Shown here: piece by piece, positions 16,540 through 26,227 of the stretch
Layout: each line of letters starts with the position of its first letter
How positions within the stretch are numbered: position 1 is the first letter of the stretch
Source of the DNA: Halorubrum laminariae
GTDB lineage: Archaea > Halobacteriota > Halobacteria > Halobacteriales > Haloferacaceae
DNA length: 64,000 nt
Assembly (NCBI RefSeq): GCF_024494655.1
Contig: NZ_JANHDL010000001.1
Location: forward strand, 124,001-188,000
Reading direction: 5' to 3'
Program-made: the position numbers and the translations under genes
Notes under the pieces: model-generated
Databases searched by the model: none
The model's input: the letters and a program-made list of their open reading frames with translations, nothing else
What the model was told of the DNA's origin: nothing

Positions 16540-18564
16540 CTATGGCTCGTCCCGATCTGGCCGTTCGTCCACATCGGCAGCGCTATCGTCAGTGCAGTCA
16601 GCGTCGCCCGCGTCCTCGGCCGACGAGGCCGCGTCGCCGTCCGCCAGCCGCCGGACGCGCGCAAGCGAGTCGGCATCGTCCACGTCCTTGTCTTCTCGAA
16701 CGCTCACGAACCGCGGGAACCGGAGGGCGTAGCCGGCCGAATACGTCGGTGACGGCTGTATCTCCTCGTATCCGACCTCGACGACGAGAGAGGGATCGAA
16801 CGCAACGGTCGTTCCCTCCTCGCGGACGACATGCGGCTCCAGCCGCTCCGTGAGGTCGGCAAGTTCCTCGTCCGTGACGCCCGTGGCGACTTTTCCCACG
16901 GTCGCGTAGCCGTCGAGGGGGGCAGCGTCGGCGGTTTCGGCGGTTTCGGCGTCGCCGGAACCGTCGTCGGCGTCGTCCGTGGGGTCTCGAACTCCGAGCA
17001 GGAACGTCCCGAACAGCTCCGCACGCCGACCCTCGCCCCACTCCGCGCCCACGACGACCGCGTCGATCGTCTCCACGTCGGGTTTTCGCTTCAGCCAGTC
17101 GCGGCCGCGGTCGCCGGGCGTGTACGCCGATTCGGGGTTCTTCAGCATGACGCCCTCGTGGCCCGCCTCCAGCGCGGCGCGCTCTGCGGCCGCGATCGCC
17201 TCGGCGTCGGTCGCGACCTCCAGTTCGGCGGCCGCGTCCGGGAGGGCGTCGACGAGTCGCTCGTGGCGCACGCGGAGCGGTTCCTCTAGGAGGTCGGTGT
17301 CGCCGGCGTGGAGGCAGTCGAACGCGTGCAGGCGCAGGCGTACCTCCTCACGCATTCGGTCGATGTCGTGTTTCCGACGGAAGCGCCGCAGCACCTCCTG
17401 AAACGGGAGGGGGTCGCCCTCGTCGTCGACTGCAACTACCTCGCCGTCGACGATGATCGGCGTGTCGACCCTCGATTCGACGTACTCCGCGACCTCCGGA
17501 AGCGCGTCCGTCACGTCGTCCATGTTGCGCGAGTAGATCCGCGGGCCGAGCCCGGTGTCGTCGGGATCGCCTCTGGCAGTCTCGGTGGCCTCGTCGTCTC
17601 CGGTGGCCTCGTCGTCTCCGGCTCCGGGCGCGTAGTGTATCTGCACGCGCGCGCCATCGAATTTCGTCTCGACGGCGACCTCGCCGAACGACTCAATCGC
17701 GTCGGTCGCGGTGCCCGCCTGTGCGAGCATCGCTTGGACCGGCCGACCAACAGCGAGACGTTCCTCGCGGAGCCCGGCCACCCCCGCGTCGCGCGCGAGC
17801 CGGGCGACGTGCCCGTAGTCGTTCGTCACTTGGAGCGCGCGCTCGACGGCCGCGACGGCTTCATCGTCGGCACGGAGGGTCGGGGCGTCGCCGTCGTCGC
17901 CGTCGCGGTCAGCCGCGTCGCGCGTCGCTCGGGATCCGTCCGCGAGGAACGCCTCAGCGACCGCGTCGCGGACGGTTCCTTCGCCGACGCCGAGCCGCAT
18001 CTCGCCGAGCACGAGCCGGGCGAGCAGTTTCGCCTCGGCGGGGTCACAGCGGTTGAACAGCCCGAATAGCGCGTCCCGCTTGCGTGACTCGCTGCCGTCT
18101 CCCGCCGCGGCCGCGAGCGAGCGAAGCTCCGCGTCGACCGCGCTGACGGTGAGCGCGCCGCGGCCGGCGGTCCCGGTCTCCTCACCGCCACCGAACGCGG
18201 CGAGCCCGCGCTGTCCCCCGAAATCGAGGGCGGCGGCGACCGCGCCGATCTCGCCTTCGGCCGCGAGCCGCGCTTCCACGTCGGCGGCCGTGACGTTCGG
18301 CCCCGCCGCGCGAGCCATCGCCTCGCGGCACAGCGACGGCCCCACGTCCAGCGTTCGCGTGTCGTGGGCCGGGAAGACGCGGCCGAGCAGGAACCGGACG
18401 ACCGTCGGGAGGTCGTCGGTGTCGGTGATTTCGCCTGCGCCATCGGTGTCTCCAGTGTCCTCGCCCGCGGCGACGAGCAGGTCGGCGACCGCAAGGGTGG
18501 TCTCGATGTCTCCCGGCTCGTCGGCCAGCCGCTCGGCCCGCTCCGCGAACGCGGCGAACTCCAT
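16540..18564 (-). CDS. lig: ATP-dependent DNA ligase
   Basis: This 674-residue protein has the archaeal/eukaryal ligase I layout: N-terminal DNA-binding domain (1-~235), adenylation domain with nucleotidyl-lysine motif ETKFDGAR, then IYSRN, VDGEVVA, EGVMLKNPES and the motif-V-like DWLKRKP, and a C-terminal OB fold (LVVEVGYEEIQPSPTY, LRFPRFVSVREDK). It seals nicks in replication and repair using ATP. It is longer than the ~560-600 residues usual in archaea because of acidic inserts, including a tandem 18-bp repeat coding GDDEAT near 17585-17620, and an acidic C-terminal tail. Confidence 0.95.
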   Translation of the reverse strand: MEFAAFAERAERLADEPGDIETTLAVADLLVAAGEDTGDTDGAGEITDTDDLPTVVRFLLGRVFPAHDTRTLDVGPSLCREAMARAAGPNVTAADVEARLAAEGEIGAVAAALDFGGQRGLAAFGGGEETGTAGRGALTVSAVDAELRSLAAAAGDGSESRKRDALFGLFNRCDPAEAKLLARLVLGEMRLGVGEGTVRDAVAEAFLADGSRATRDAADRDGDDGDAPTLRADDEAVAAVERALQVTNDYGHVARLARDAGVAGLREERLAVGRPVQAMLAQAGTATDAIESFGEVAVETKFDGARVQIHYAPGAGDDEATGDDEATETARGDPDDTGLGPRIYSRNMDDVTDALPEVAEYVESRVDTPIIVDGEVVAVDDEGDPLPFQEVLRRFRRKHDIDRMREEVRLRLHAFDCLHAGDTDLLEEPLRVRHERLVDALPDAAAELEVATDAEAIAAAERAALEAGHEGVMLKNPESAYTPGDRGRDWLKRKPDVETIDAVVVGAEWGEGRRAELFGTFLLGVRDPTDDADDGSGDAETAETADAAPLDGYATVGKVATGVTDEELADLTERLEPHVVREEGTTVAFDPSLVVEVGYEEIQPSPTYSAGYALRFPRFVSVREDKDVDDADSLARVRRLADGDAASSAEDAGDADCTDDSAADVDERPDRDEP

Positions 18565-18686
18565 GCGTCGAATCCGCGATCGGCGGGCAAAAGCGCGCCG
18601 ATACGTCTGACTGCAGGCGTGTTGACCGCTCACACGCCGCCGATCGGCCGTTGCCCTTTTTGGTTGGGCGGTCCGTCGACCGTCGC

Positions 18687-20246
18687 ATGAGCACCGAGTC
18701 CGCCCTCGCCGACGGCGTTCGCGAGGCGCTCGCCGTCGACCCCGACGAGTTCGCCGCCCGCGCAGAGGAGGAGGCGGAGATCGTCAAACAGGAGCTCCGA
18801 GACGGGTCGTTCGACAACCATCAGTCGATCGTCGGCTTCGAGTACGAGTTCTACGCCGTCGCCGACGGCCGGTGGAGCGAGGAGTCCCGCGCCGGCGACT
18901 ACGCCCTGATGCGCGTCCCCCGACGGATGCTCGAACTCATGGGCTTCGAGAAGGAGCTCGGCTTACACAACGCCGAGATGTCAACGAGTCCGCAACCGCT
19001 CTCGGATCACGGCCTGAAGGCGCAGCTCGCGGAGGTCCGCGCACGACTGGAGGCCGCAGAAAACACCGCGGGCGTCGAGGGAATGCGGCTCGTCTCTGAC
19101 GGGATCTGGACGATCCCGCCGGCGGGCGAGACGGCACGGGGGTATCTCACCGACAGCGTCGACGTCGACGGGGTGACAGTCGCTGTCAACATGAGCGACG
19201 CGGTCCGGTATCACGCGATGGCCAACACCGGGGGCACGGGAGCGACGGACGTGGCCGTCGACGCGCCGGGCGTGTCGCTGTCGGCGGACACGGTGATGCC
19301 GGAGAGCCTCATCACCTCGATCCAGCCGCACTTCCAAGTCGCGCAGGCGACGACGCTCCCGCGACACTTCCGATACGCGCTCCGGATCGCCGGGCCGCTG
19401 CTCGCGCTCGGCGTCAACTCGCCCTTCTTCCCGCCGGAGTTGTACGACGACGACTGGGACGGCGAACGCGTGCTCACGGAGGGCGCGGCCGAAAATCGGA
19501 TTCACGTGTTCGAGTCCGTGCTCAACGCTCGGACCGACGCCGACAAGGTCAGATTCCCGCGCGAGTTCCACGACGTGGAGACCGCAGTCGACCGGATCGC
19601 GAGCGACGAGACGCTGATCCCGATGCCGGAATCCGACGGAACGGACCGCTTCGACGACGCATTCTCCACGTTCCGGACGAAGCACGGGAGCTACTGGCGG
19701 TGGGTCCGCCCGGTCTTCGAGGGCGCGAGCCGGTCAAGCGCGAACGCCCGCATCGAGTTCCGCCCGATCCCCGGCCAGCCGACGGTCCGCGACTCGATCG
19801 CGTTTCAGGGCGCGTTTGCCGGACTGATGCAGGCGCTCCCGCAGCGCGAGCACCCCGTGATCGGACTGGACTGGGAGACTGCTCGCGACAATTTCTACGC
19901 CGCAGTTGCTGACGGGCTTGACGCCGACATCGAGTGGGTCGGTCCCGACGGCGAGCGAACGACGGACACCGACGCCCTCTTCAGAGACATCCTCGACCAC
20001 GCGGAGGCCGGACTGCGGACTGCGGGTTGTGCCGACGACGAGGCGGCCGAGTGGATCGCACCGCTGCGGTGGCGGGTCGCGAACCGCACGACGCCCGCGA
20101 GTTGGAAGCGCGACCGTGTCCGCGAGCGACTCGACGACGGCGACGACTTCGAGACCGCCCTCTCTGATACCCAGCGGGAGTACATCGACCGCCAGTCGGA
20201 GACGCTCATCGACGGCGGATTCTCGGCGTGGACCGGAGCCGAGTGA
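18687..20246 (+). CDS. Glutamate-cysteine ligase superfamily (GCS2-like) carboxylate-amine ligase
   Basis: The 519-residue protein has GCS2-type features: GFEYEFYAV near the N-terminus (metal/ATP-binding acid cluster), a GLHNAEMSTSPQ segment, a central KHGSYWRWVRPVF element and IEFRPIPGQPT toward the C-terminus. The family joins glutamate to cysteine or another amine in an ATP-dependent way; haloarchaea accumulate gamma-glutamylcysteine as their low-molecular-mass thiol, so this may be a related ligase. It is longer than the ~360-residue GshA known from Halobacterium, so I do not use that gene name. The ATG at 18687 fits divergent transcription from lig, with 122 bp between the starts. Confidence 0.65.
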   Translation: MSTESALADGVREALAVDPDEFAARAEEEAEIVKQELRDGSFDNHQSIVGFEYEFYAVADGRWSEESRAGDYALMRVPRRMLELMGFEKELGLHNAEMSTSPQPLSDHGLKAQLAEVRARLEAAENTAGVEGMRLVSDGIWTIPPAGETARGYLTDSVDVDGVTVAVNMSDAVRYHAMANTGGTGATDVAVDAPGVSLSADTVMPESLITSIQPHFQVAQATTLPRHFRYALRIAGPLLALGVNSPFFPPELYDDDWDGERVLTEGAAENRIHVFESVLNARTDADKVRFPREFHDVETAVDRIASDETLIPMPESDGTDRFDDAFSTFRTKHGSYWRWVRPVFEGASRSSANARIEFRPIPGQPTVRDSIAFQGAFAGLMQALPQREHPVIGLDWETARDNFYAAVADGLDADIEWVGPDGERTTDTDALFRDILDHAEAGLRTAGCADDEAAEWIAPLRWRVANRTTPASWKRDRVRERLDDGDDFETALSDTQREYIDRQSETLIDGGFSAWTGAE

Positions 20247-20322
20247 GGGACTTGGCTGGTCGTCGAATCGAGAAGTGAGCCGAACGCCGAGACGATCGAC
20301 CGGTCGAGCGCGAGGCGGCCGC

Positions 20323-21303
20323 TCAGTCCGCCACCGCCTCGGAGTCGGCGGTTGCGGCCGCGGGGTCTTTCACCCACAGGTCGCCGAACAGCTCGTCCTG
20401 TTGAAGCCGCACAGTCCCGCGATGTGCCATGAACAGCAGGGCGAGGTACGTCATGAACGGGCGGCCGCCGGCCGTCTCGATCTCCGCGAACAGCACCTCC
20501 GTGCGGCCGCGGTCGAAGTGGGCACGGAGGGCGTTGTCGATCTCCACGATGACCTCCTCGATGTCCTCGTCGTGAGTCCGGTCGGTCGCCTCGCCCGCGG
20601 TCGGCTCGCCCTCGCGGCGGAACTCGTCGTCCGCGTGGTAATCGAGCGTCTGCGTGCCGCGGGCGTAGCCGCTCGGCGACTCGCTCGTGTCGTACTCGCG
20701 GGACTGTTTCCACCACGAACCGCGCTCGGCCTCCCGAAGCTCTCGGACGAGTTCGTCGAGCGTCTCCGGCGACCCGCGGGTGCTCTTCCGGTCGAGCCGG
20801 CGGTCCATCTCCGCCTCCAGTTCGTCGATCGGATCGAAATCGCCGTCGGCGGGGTCCGGCGCGCCACCCTCCATCGCGACTTCCCACGGCTCCGGCTCGG
20901 ATTCCGCCTCGTCGTCCGCGTCGTCGTCGGCCAGCATTCCGTCGCTTTTCATCCGCAGGAGGACGCTCGCGTAAAACAGCGCGCGACCCGTGGTTCGAAG
21001 GTCGGTCTCGTCGAGCCGCTCCAAGAACGCGTCGGTCACCTGCATGATGTCAATGTCCCACGGCTCGATCTCTCCCTCCTCGGCGAGTTGGACGAGCAGT
21101 TCGACGGGCTCGACCTCCTCGTCATCCGGTTTCGAAGCGCCATCGGTGTCGGTCGATTCCGGGAGCGCGTCCGCACCGCCGAAGTCGACGCGACCGCTGT
21201 CGCCGTCGCGTTCGGTGTCACCCTCGTGCTCGCCGCCGTCGCGCTCGCTCGTCAGATCGAGGTCGGGGACGCCGCCGTCGGTCCGACCCGTCTCGTCAGT
21301 CAT
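20323..21303 (-). CDS. scpA: Segregation and condensation protein A (kleisin)
   Basis: The 326-residue protein has an acidic N-terminal ~60 residues, then the ScpA N-terminal domain (PVELLVQLAEEGEIEPWDID, FLERLDETDLRTTGRALFYA, VLLRMKSDGM) that binds the SMC neck, an acidic middle, and a C-terminal winged-helix-like region (FAEIETAGGRPFMTYLALLF) that binds the SMC head. It bridges SMC heads in chromosome compaction. Its ATG at 21303 overlaps the smc stop by 8 bp, so it is the downstream, coupled gene of the smc operon. No scpB lies in this window. Confidence 0.93.
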   Translation of the reverse strand: MTDETGRTDGGVPDLDLTSERDGGEHEGDTERDGDSGRVDFGGADALPESTDTDGASKPDDEEVEPVELLVQLAEEGEIEPWDIDIMQVTDAFLERLDETDLRTTGRALFYASVLLRMKSDGMLADDDADDEAESEPEPWEVAMEGGAPDPADGDFDPIDELEAEMDRRLDRKSTRGSPETLDELVRELREAERGSWWKQSREYDTSESPSGYARGTQTLDYHADDEFRREGEPTAGEATDRTHDEDIEEVIVEIDNALRAHFDRGRTEVLFAEIETAGGRPFMTYLALLFMAHRGTVRLQQDELFGDLWVKDPAAATADSEAVAD

Positions 21304-24300
21304 CCGCGGTCACCTCCTCGTCGCCGTCGCCGAACTGCATACCGGTCACCGCGGAGAGGTTGTCGCCCTGCATGGTGACGCCGATGGCGCGGTCGGAGCG
21401 TTCGAGCAGGGCCGACCGGTGGCCGACGACGACGAACTGCGCGTCCGCGGCCAGCTCTTCTATCATCTCGCCGACGCGCTCGGCGTTGACCGCGTCGAGG
21501 AACGCGTCGATCTCGTCGAGCGCGTAGAATGGGGCGGGGTTGTGCCGCTGGATGGCGAAGATGAACGAAAGCGCGGTCAGCGACTTCTCGCCGCCGCTCA
21601 TCGCGTCGAGCCGCTGGACCGGTTTGTCCGCCGGCTGCGCTTTCATCGTCAGCCCCTCCTCGAACGGGTCCTCGGGGTTCTCCAAGAGCAGTTCCCCGCT
21701 GCCCGCCGAGAGGCGCGCGAAGATGTCCTCAAAGTGGTCGTTGATCGACTCGAACGTCTCCATGAACGTCCGCTTTTTCTCCGCCTCGTACCCCTCGATT
21801 CGCTCTTCGATCGCGTCGCGCTCCTCGACGAGTACGTCGCGGCGCTCCTGAAGGGTTTCGAGCGCCTCCTGCACCTCGTCGTACTCGTCGATCGCGAGCA
21901 TGTTGACGGGTTCGAGCGCCTCCATCTCCGACTCCAGTTCCTCGATCCGCGATTCGACCTCGTCGAGGTCGGGTATCTCCGTGGCGTCGTACGTGCCGAC
22001 CTGTGACTCCAACTCGTCTATCTCCCACTCCAGCCGGTCGCGACGGTCAGTGAGGTTCTCCAAGGTCGACTCCGCCTCGGCGACGCGAGACTGCTGTTCG
22101 TCGCGCTCGCGCGTCGCTTCGGTGATCGCCTCGCGGAGTTCCTCGCGCTCCGCTTTCAGCTCGGCCAGCTCTTCTTCTAGGTCCGCGATCGCCTCGCGCT
22201 TTTCTTCCAGTTCGCTCTTCCGCTCGTCGATGTCTGCCTCGTGGTCGGCGACCGCCTCTTCGGCCTCAGCCTTCCGGTTTTGCGCCTCCTCGACCGTGTC
22301 GTGGAGGTCGTCGAGCGCGTCCTCGGCGTACCCCTTCTCCAACTCCAGTTCGTTCTGTCGGCCGTCGAGCGACCCCATCCGGTCTTCGAGGTCGTCGATC
22401 TCGGCGCGGATCTCGTCGGCGCGCTCGGAGAGCTCGGGGATCTTCGAGTCGGCGAGTTCGGCTTCGATCTCCGCGATCTCGGACTCCACCACCGCGATGT
22501 CGGCGTCGAGATCGTCGATGTCGGCGTCGAGATCGCTCATCTCTTCGTCGACCGACTCCCGTTCCGCCTCCAAGTCGTCGAGCTCCGTCTCCAGGTCGTC
22601 GATCCGATCTTCGGCCGCCGCGAGCTCGTCTTCGGCGCGCTCCACGTCGGCTTCGAGCGATCGGACGCGCTCCGCGGCGTCGGCCTTCCGGTCGCGGGCG
22701 TCGTCGATGTCGCTCTCTAACTCGTCGATCTCCGACTGCAGGGACTGTCGCTCGTCTTCCAACTCCGATATCTCGGCCGCGAGCCGTTCGAGCTTGCCGC
22801 CGCCGGACTTGGTGAACGAGTAGCGCGAGCCGCCGCCGGAGCCGCCGGTCATCGCGCCAGACTTCTCGACGAGATCGCCGTCGAGAGTGACCATCCGGTA
22901 GTCGCCCATCAGCTCGCGGGCGGTCGCCATGTCCTCGACGACGAGCGTCGAACCGAGCACGTACGAGAAGATCGTCTCGTACCGCGAGTCGTACTCGACG
23001 AGGTTTCGCGCGAAGTCGACGACGCCCGGCTGTGAGGGTTTCCGCGGGAGCCCCCGGTCGTCCATCTTCGTGATCGGTAGGAACGTCGCACGGCCGGCGT
23101 TGCGCCGCTTGAGGTAGTCGATACACGTCGATCCGACGCCGTCGTCATCGACGACGACGTTCGCGAGGCGACCGCCGGCGGCCGTCTCGCAGGCCTCGGC
23201 GTACTCCGCGTCGACGGAGCCGAGCTCGCCAACGGCACCGTGGACCCCGTCGATACCGCCGTTTTTGACCTCGGTCACCGCTCGCGGCCACGAGGCGTCG
23301 CCGCGCTCGTCTGCGGCCGCCTCCAGCTTCGCGTACTCGTTTTGCCTCTCGCGGAGGTCGGCTTCCACGTCCTCCAGTCGCTCGCTGACCTCGGCCTTCT
23401 CTGCGAACAGGTCCGCGACGCCGTCTTCTATCGTCGACTGGTTCTTCCGGGCCTTGTCCAGTTCGCTTTGCAGCTCCGAGATACGGGCCTTCTGCTCCGG
23501 GATCGACTCGTGCGCCTCCTCCACCTGCTCGCGGGTCTCGCTGACCGCGTTTGAGCGGCGGCGCGCCTCGTCGAGGAGCCGATCTTTCTCGCGCTGGAGC
23601 TCGTTTTTCTCCTCGCGCAGCGATTCGACGCGCTCCTTCTTTTCGGACAGCTCCGATTTCAGCTCGTCGAACTCGGTGTCTGCGCCCTCAATTTCGGCCT
23701 CCACGTCCGCCAGCTCCGAGCGCTTCGTCGCGATCTCGGATTTAACCGATGCCTTCTCGACTTTTACCTCGCGGATCTCCGATTCGAGGTCGTCTATCGT
23801 CTCCTCTTTCCGATCGATCTGGACGAACGCGTCACGCCGCTCGGTCTCGGCTTCGGCCGCGCGCGCTTCGGCTGCCTCGATCTTGTCTTCGAGCCGTGAG
23901 ATCTCGCCTTTGATCTCCTCTATCTCCGAGCGGATCTCGATCTGTTCGTCCTCGCCTTTGGTCTCTATCTCGCGGTTGAGGTCCGCGAGGTCGCCTTCCA
24001 GCCGCGTGAGTTTCCCCTGTCTCGCGTCGAGCTCGTCGCGGAGCTCGTCGAGCTCAGTTTCGGCGGCGTCGATGTCGCTCTCGACGCCCGCGAGCGCGTC
24101 GCGTTTTTCCTCCAGCTCTGAGGCTTTCAGGTAGCCGCGGTACTCCTCTAGTTCGTCGCGGAACTGCTGGTACTGGAGCGCGATCTCGCGTTCGTCTTCG
24201 AGCTGATCGAGCCGGTCCTCCTTCTCGCCGATCCGGAGATCCGCCTCGCCGATCCGGTCTTCGACCGTGTCGAGCTCCTCGTAGGCGGCGTCCTTCTTCT

Positions 24301-24874
24301 CGTCGAACTCGGCGACGCCCGCGATCTCGTCGATGATCCCCCGCCGCTGGTAGGGAGTCATGTTGATGATCTCCGTCACGTCGCCCTGCATCACGACGTT
24401 GTATCCCTCCGGCGTGACGCCCGCGGCCGCGAGCAGGTCTTGGATGTCGGAGAGGTTCACCGAACGACCGTTGAGGTAGTAGTACGAGTAGTAGTTGTCC
24501 TCGGTCTCTTTGACGCGCCGCTTGATCGTGATCTCGGAGACATCGCCGACGTTCTCCGTGCCGGCCGCGGAGACCACCTGCGACCGATCGAGTGTCCCGT
24601 CCTCGTTCGACAACACCACCGTCACCGAGGCCTCGCTCGGTCCGTCACCGTCGTCATCGCCGTCATGGCCGGGGTTGTAGATCAGGTCGGTGAGCTTCTG
24701 GGCTCTGATCCCGCGGGTGCGAGCCAATCCGAGCGCGAAGAGGACGCCGTCAATGATGTTCGATTTCCCGGAGCCGTTCGGGCCCGTGACGACCGTGAAG
24801 TCGTCGTAAAACGGGATCCGCGTCGTCCGCCCGAAGCTCTTGAACCCGTCCAAAACGACTTCAGTGATGTGCAT
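21296..24874 (-). CDS. smc: Chromosome segregation protein SMC
   Basis: The 1192-residue protein is a full SMC: N-terminal Walker A (GPNGSGKSNIIDG), about 330 residues of coiled coil, a hinge at roughly residues 530-670 (GIDGVHGAVGELG, ITKMDDRGLPRKP, GSGGGSRYS), the returning coiled coil, and a C-terminal head with signature MSGGEKSLTAL and Walker B FYALDEIDAFLD. It is the ATPase ring of condensin-like complexes and organises the chromosome together with ScpA. It sits between an upstream small coiled-coil protein gene (18 bp gap) and scpA (8 bp overlap), forming a three-gene operon. Confidence 0.97.
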   Translation of the reverse strand: MHITEVVLDGFKSFGRTTRIPFYDDFTVVTGPNGSGKSNIIDGVLFALGLARTRGIRAQKLTDLIYNPGHDGDDDGDGPSEASVTVVLSNEDGTLDRSQVVSAAGTENVGDVSEITIKRRVKETEDNYYSYYYLNGRSVNLSDIQDLLAAAGVTPEGYNVVMQGDVTEIINMTPYQRRGIIDEIAGVAEFDEKKDAAYEELDTVEDRIGEADLRIGEKEDRLDQLEDEREIALQYQQFRDELEEYRGYLKASELEEKRDALAGVESDIDAAETELDELRDELDARQGKLTRLEGDLADLNREIETKGEDEQIEIRSEIEEIKGEISRLEDKIEAAEARAAEAETERRDAFVQIDRKEETIDDLESEIREVKVEKASVKSEIATKRSELADVEAEIEGADTEFDELKSELSEKKERVESLREEKNELQREKDRLLDEARRRSNAVSETREQVEEAHESIPEQKARISELQSELDKARKNQSTIEDGVADLFAEKAEVSERLEDVEADLRERQNEYAKLEAAADERGDASWPRAVTEVKNGGIDGVHGAVGELGSVDAEYAEACETAAGGRLANVVVDDDGVGSTCIDYLKRRNAGRATFLPITKMDDRGLPRKPSQPGVVDFARNLVEYDSRYETIFSYVLGSTLVVEDMATARELMGDYRMVTLDGDLVEKSGAMTGGSGGGSRYSFTKSGGGKLERLAAEISELEDERQSLQSEIDELESDIDDARDRKADAAERVRSLEADVERAEDELAAAEDRIDDLETELDDLEAERESVDEEMSDLDADIDDLDADIAVVESEIAEIEAELADSKIPELSERADEIRAEIDDLEDRMGSLDGRQNELELEKGYAEDALDDLHDTVEEAQNRKAEAEEAVADHEADIDERKSELEEKREAIADLEEELAELKAEREELREAITEATRERDEQQSRVAEAESTLENLTDRRDRLEWEIDELESQVGTYDATEIPDLDEVESRIEELESEMEALEPVNMLAIDEYDEVQEALETLQERRDVLVEERDAIEERIEGYEAEKKRTFMETFESINDHFEDIFARLSAGSGELLLENPEDPFEEGLTMKAQPADKPVQRLDAMSGGEKSLTALSFIFAIQRHNPAPFYALDEIDAFLDAVNAERVGEMIEELAADAQFVVVGHRSALLERSDRAIGVTMQGDNLSAVTGMQFGDGDEEVTADD

Positions 24875-24892
24875 TGCGGGGATGAGGTCGGC

Positions 24893-25315
24893 TTACGCGA
24901 CGATGATGTCGCCGTCCGACTCTGCCTCGTCGTCTGCGGCCTCCGCGTCGCTCTCGGCGTCCGGTGTCGTCGTCCCCTGTTCGGGGGTGGTCTCGTCGCC
25001 GGCTGCCGCATCGTCCGCGGCCGAGTCGTGAGACGCCGTCCCGTCGTCGGTCCGCTCGACGACCTCGACGTGGTCGTCAGAGTGAGTTCGACGCTCTCCG
25101 TTGTCAGCGGCCGCGTCCGACTCCGCCTCGTCAGCTTGGGGCTCCGGATCGGCCGGATCGGGCGTCGTCTCGGCCGCCACCTCGGCCGACGTGGCCTGTG
25201 CGTCTTCCAGTTGCCTGACGCGCTCTTTCATCTCCACGAGCTCTTCGGTGAGCCCGTTGACCGCTGCCTGTAGTTCTGAGACCTGCCGTTCGAGATCCTC
25301 GACGCGATTGCTCAT
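24893..25315 (-). CDS. Small acidic coiled-coil protein heading the smc-scpA operon
   Basis: The product has 140 residues: an N-terminal amphipathic coiled coil (VEDLERQVSELQAAVNGLTE and on to ~45), then a long disordered tail dominated by Asp, Glu, Ala and Thr. It resembles a haloarchaeal family (DUF7518-like) found next to smc; I am unsure of the family number. The ATG at 25315 is chosen because a TTTATA element lies about 27 nt upstream on this strand (25342-25347), suggesting a leaderless transcript. Position directly ahead of smc suggests a helper of the SMC-ScpA complex, but no function is known. Confidence 0.75.
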   Translation of the reverse strand: MSNRVEDLERQVSELQAAVNGLTEELVEMKERVRQLEDAQATSAEVAAETTPDPADPEPQADEAESDAAADNGERRTHSDDHVEVVERTDDGTASHDSAADDAAAGDETTPEQGTTTPDAESDAEAADDEAESDGDIIVA

Positions 25316-25645
25316 ATACTCATGTATGCCCACGCGGGCCGTATAAATCTGCGTCAGACACATGTGTGATCATACACCGTGGAACATGATATCAGTTGTC
25401 AAATAGAACGCGCACGCATCTCGCGGCGAGACGGGCGGTCCGTCAGCCAGTGGCTCATCGAACCGTCTCACGCAGTGAGACACACCTCAGATCAAGTACC
25501 ATTCGGGCGCTCGTCGACACCGATCGCGGGCTCCGCAGAGGGTTGCAAACCCGCCGCCAGAAGACGTTTCTGACATCTGAAACATGTCTGCCGTGAAGCC
25601 GACAGCAGGGGAAGATACTTGTACCCTGACCGATATCTCTGGGAT
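25316..25645. promoter_or_regulatory. Divergent promoter region between the smc operon and cdrL
   Basis: No gene is visible in these 330 bp. Elements seen are: TTTATA on the minus strand (25342-25347) for the smc operon; the palindrome ACACATGTGT (25358-25367); the inverted repeat GTCTCAC-gca-GTGAGAC (25465-25481) followed by ACACC; the repeat GACAT-N7-ATGTC (25572-25588); and a weak TATA-like GATACTT about 28 nt before the cdrL ATG. The GTGAGACACAC sequence closely matches GTAAGACACAC in the cdrS promoter. Confidence 0.6.
25465..25481. promoter_or_regulatory. Inverted repeat GTCTCAC-N3-GTGAGAC, candidate Cdr operator
   Basis: Perfect 7-bp arms with a 3-bp spacer lie about 165 bp upstream of cdrL. 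The right arm plus flank (GTGAGACACAC) differs by one base from GTAAGACACAC at 26397-26407 upstream of cdrS. This suggests that one regulator, perhaps CdrL or CdrS, binds both promoters. Confidence 0.5.
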
Positions 25646-26227
25646 ATGAGCAAGATCACCTTCCGGGCCGACGACGACCTCGTCGAGCGGCTGGAAGCGT
25701 GTGACGCCTCAAAGAGTGAGGTGATGCGAGAGGCCCTCCGAATGCACCTCGGGGACGGCGATCCGGAGTCAGACGCGTCGGACGCTACACTGGACGCCGC
25801 GGTGGCCGACCGGATCGACGACCTCATCGGCGATCGACTCGACGCCGCGTTGGACGACCGACTGGGCGATCGGTCGCGTAGTGACCCCGCGTATACGCCC
25901 GGAAACACCGGTGATATCAACGTAAACGTCACACTCGACGCCAACGGTGCCGAAGACGGCGAGGCGCGTGTGACACGGGAGACGGCGACTGACACCGAGT
26001 CGAAAACGCGTAAGACGCCCGCCGATCCCGACGTGCAAACACGGGAAAACGTCTGTGGAGGATGTGGCGAAAACGTACCGTCTAACCACGTTTACTGCCC
26101 GAATTGCGGTGAAAAACAGTCTCACCGAGCGTTCTGTGAGTGCGGTGACGAACTCCGGACTGACTGGGCGTTCTGTCCAGGTTGCGGGCGTCGAACTCCC
26201 GCAGCGGACGTGCTGAACGATCGGTAA
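25646..26227 (+). CDS. cdrL: CdrL-type ribbon-helix-helix regulator with C-terminal zinc ribbons
   Basis: The 193-residue protein begins with a ribbon-helix-helix domain (SKITFRADDDLVERLEACD, then SKSEVMREALRMHLG), a helical acidic middle with repeated DRLDAALDDRLGDR-type sequence, and two C-terminal zinc-ribbon units (CGGCGENVPSNHVYCPNCG and CECGDELRTDWAFCPGCG). This is the organisation of CdrL (cell division regulator, long) of Haloferax, located next to cdrS-ftsZ2, and it should bind DNA and control division genes. It lies 217 bp upstream of cdrS on the same strand. The name rests on architecture and position. Confidence 0.8.
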   Translation: MSKITFRADDDLVERLEACDASKSEVMREALRMHLGDGDPESDASDATLDAAVADRIDDLIGDRLDAALDDRLGDRSRSDPAYTPGNTGDINVNVTLDANGAEDGEARVTRETATDTESKTRKTPADPDVQTRENVCGGCGENVPSNHVYCPNCGEKQSHRAFCECGDELRTDWAFCPGCGRRTPAADVLNDR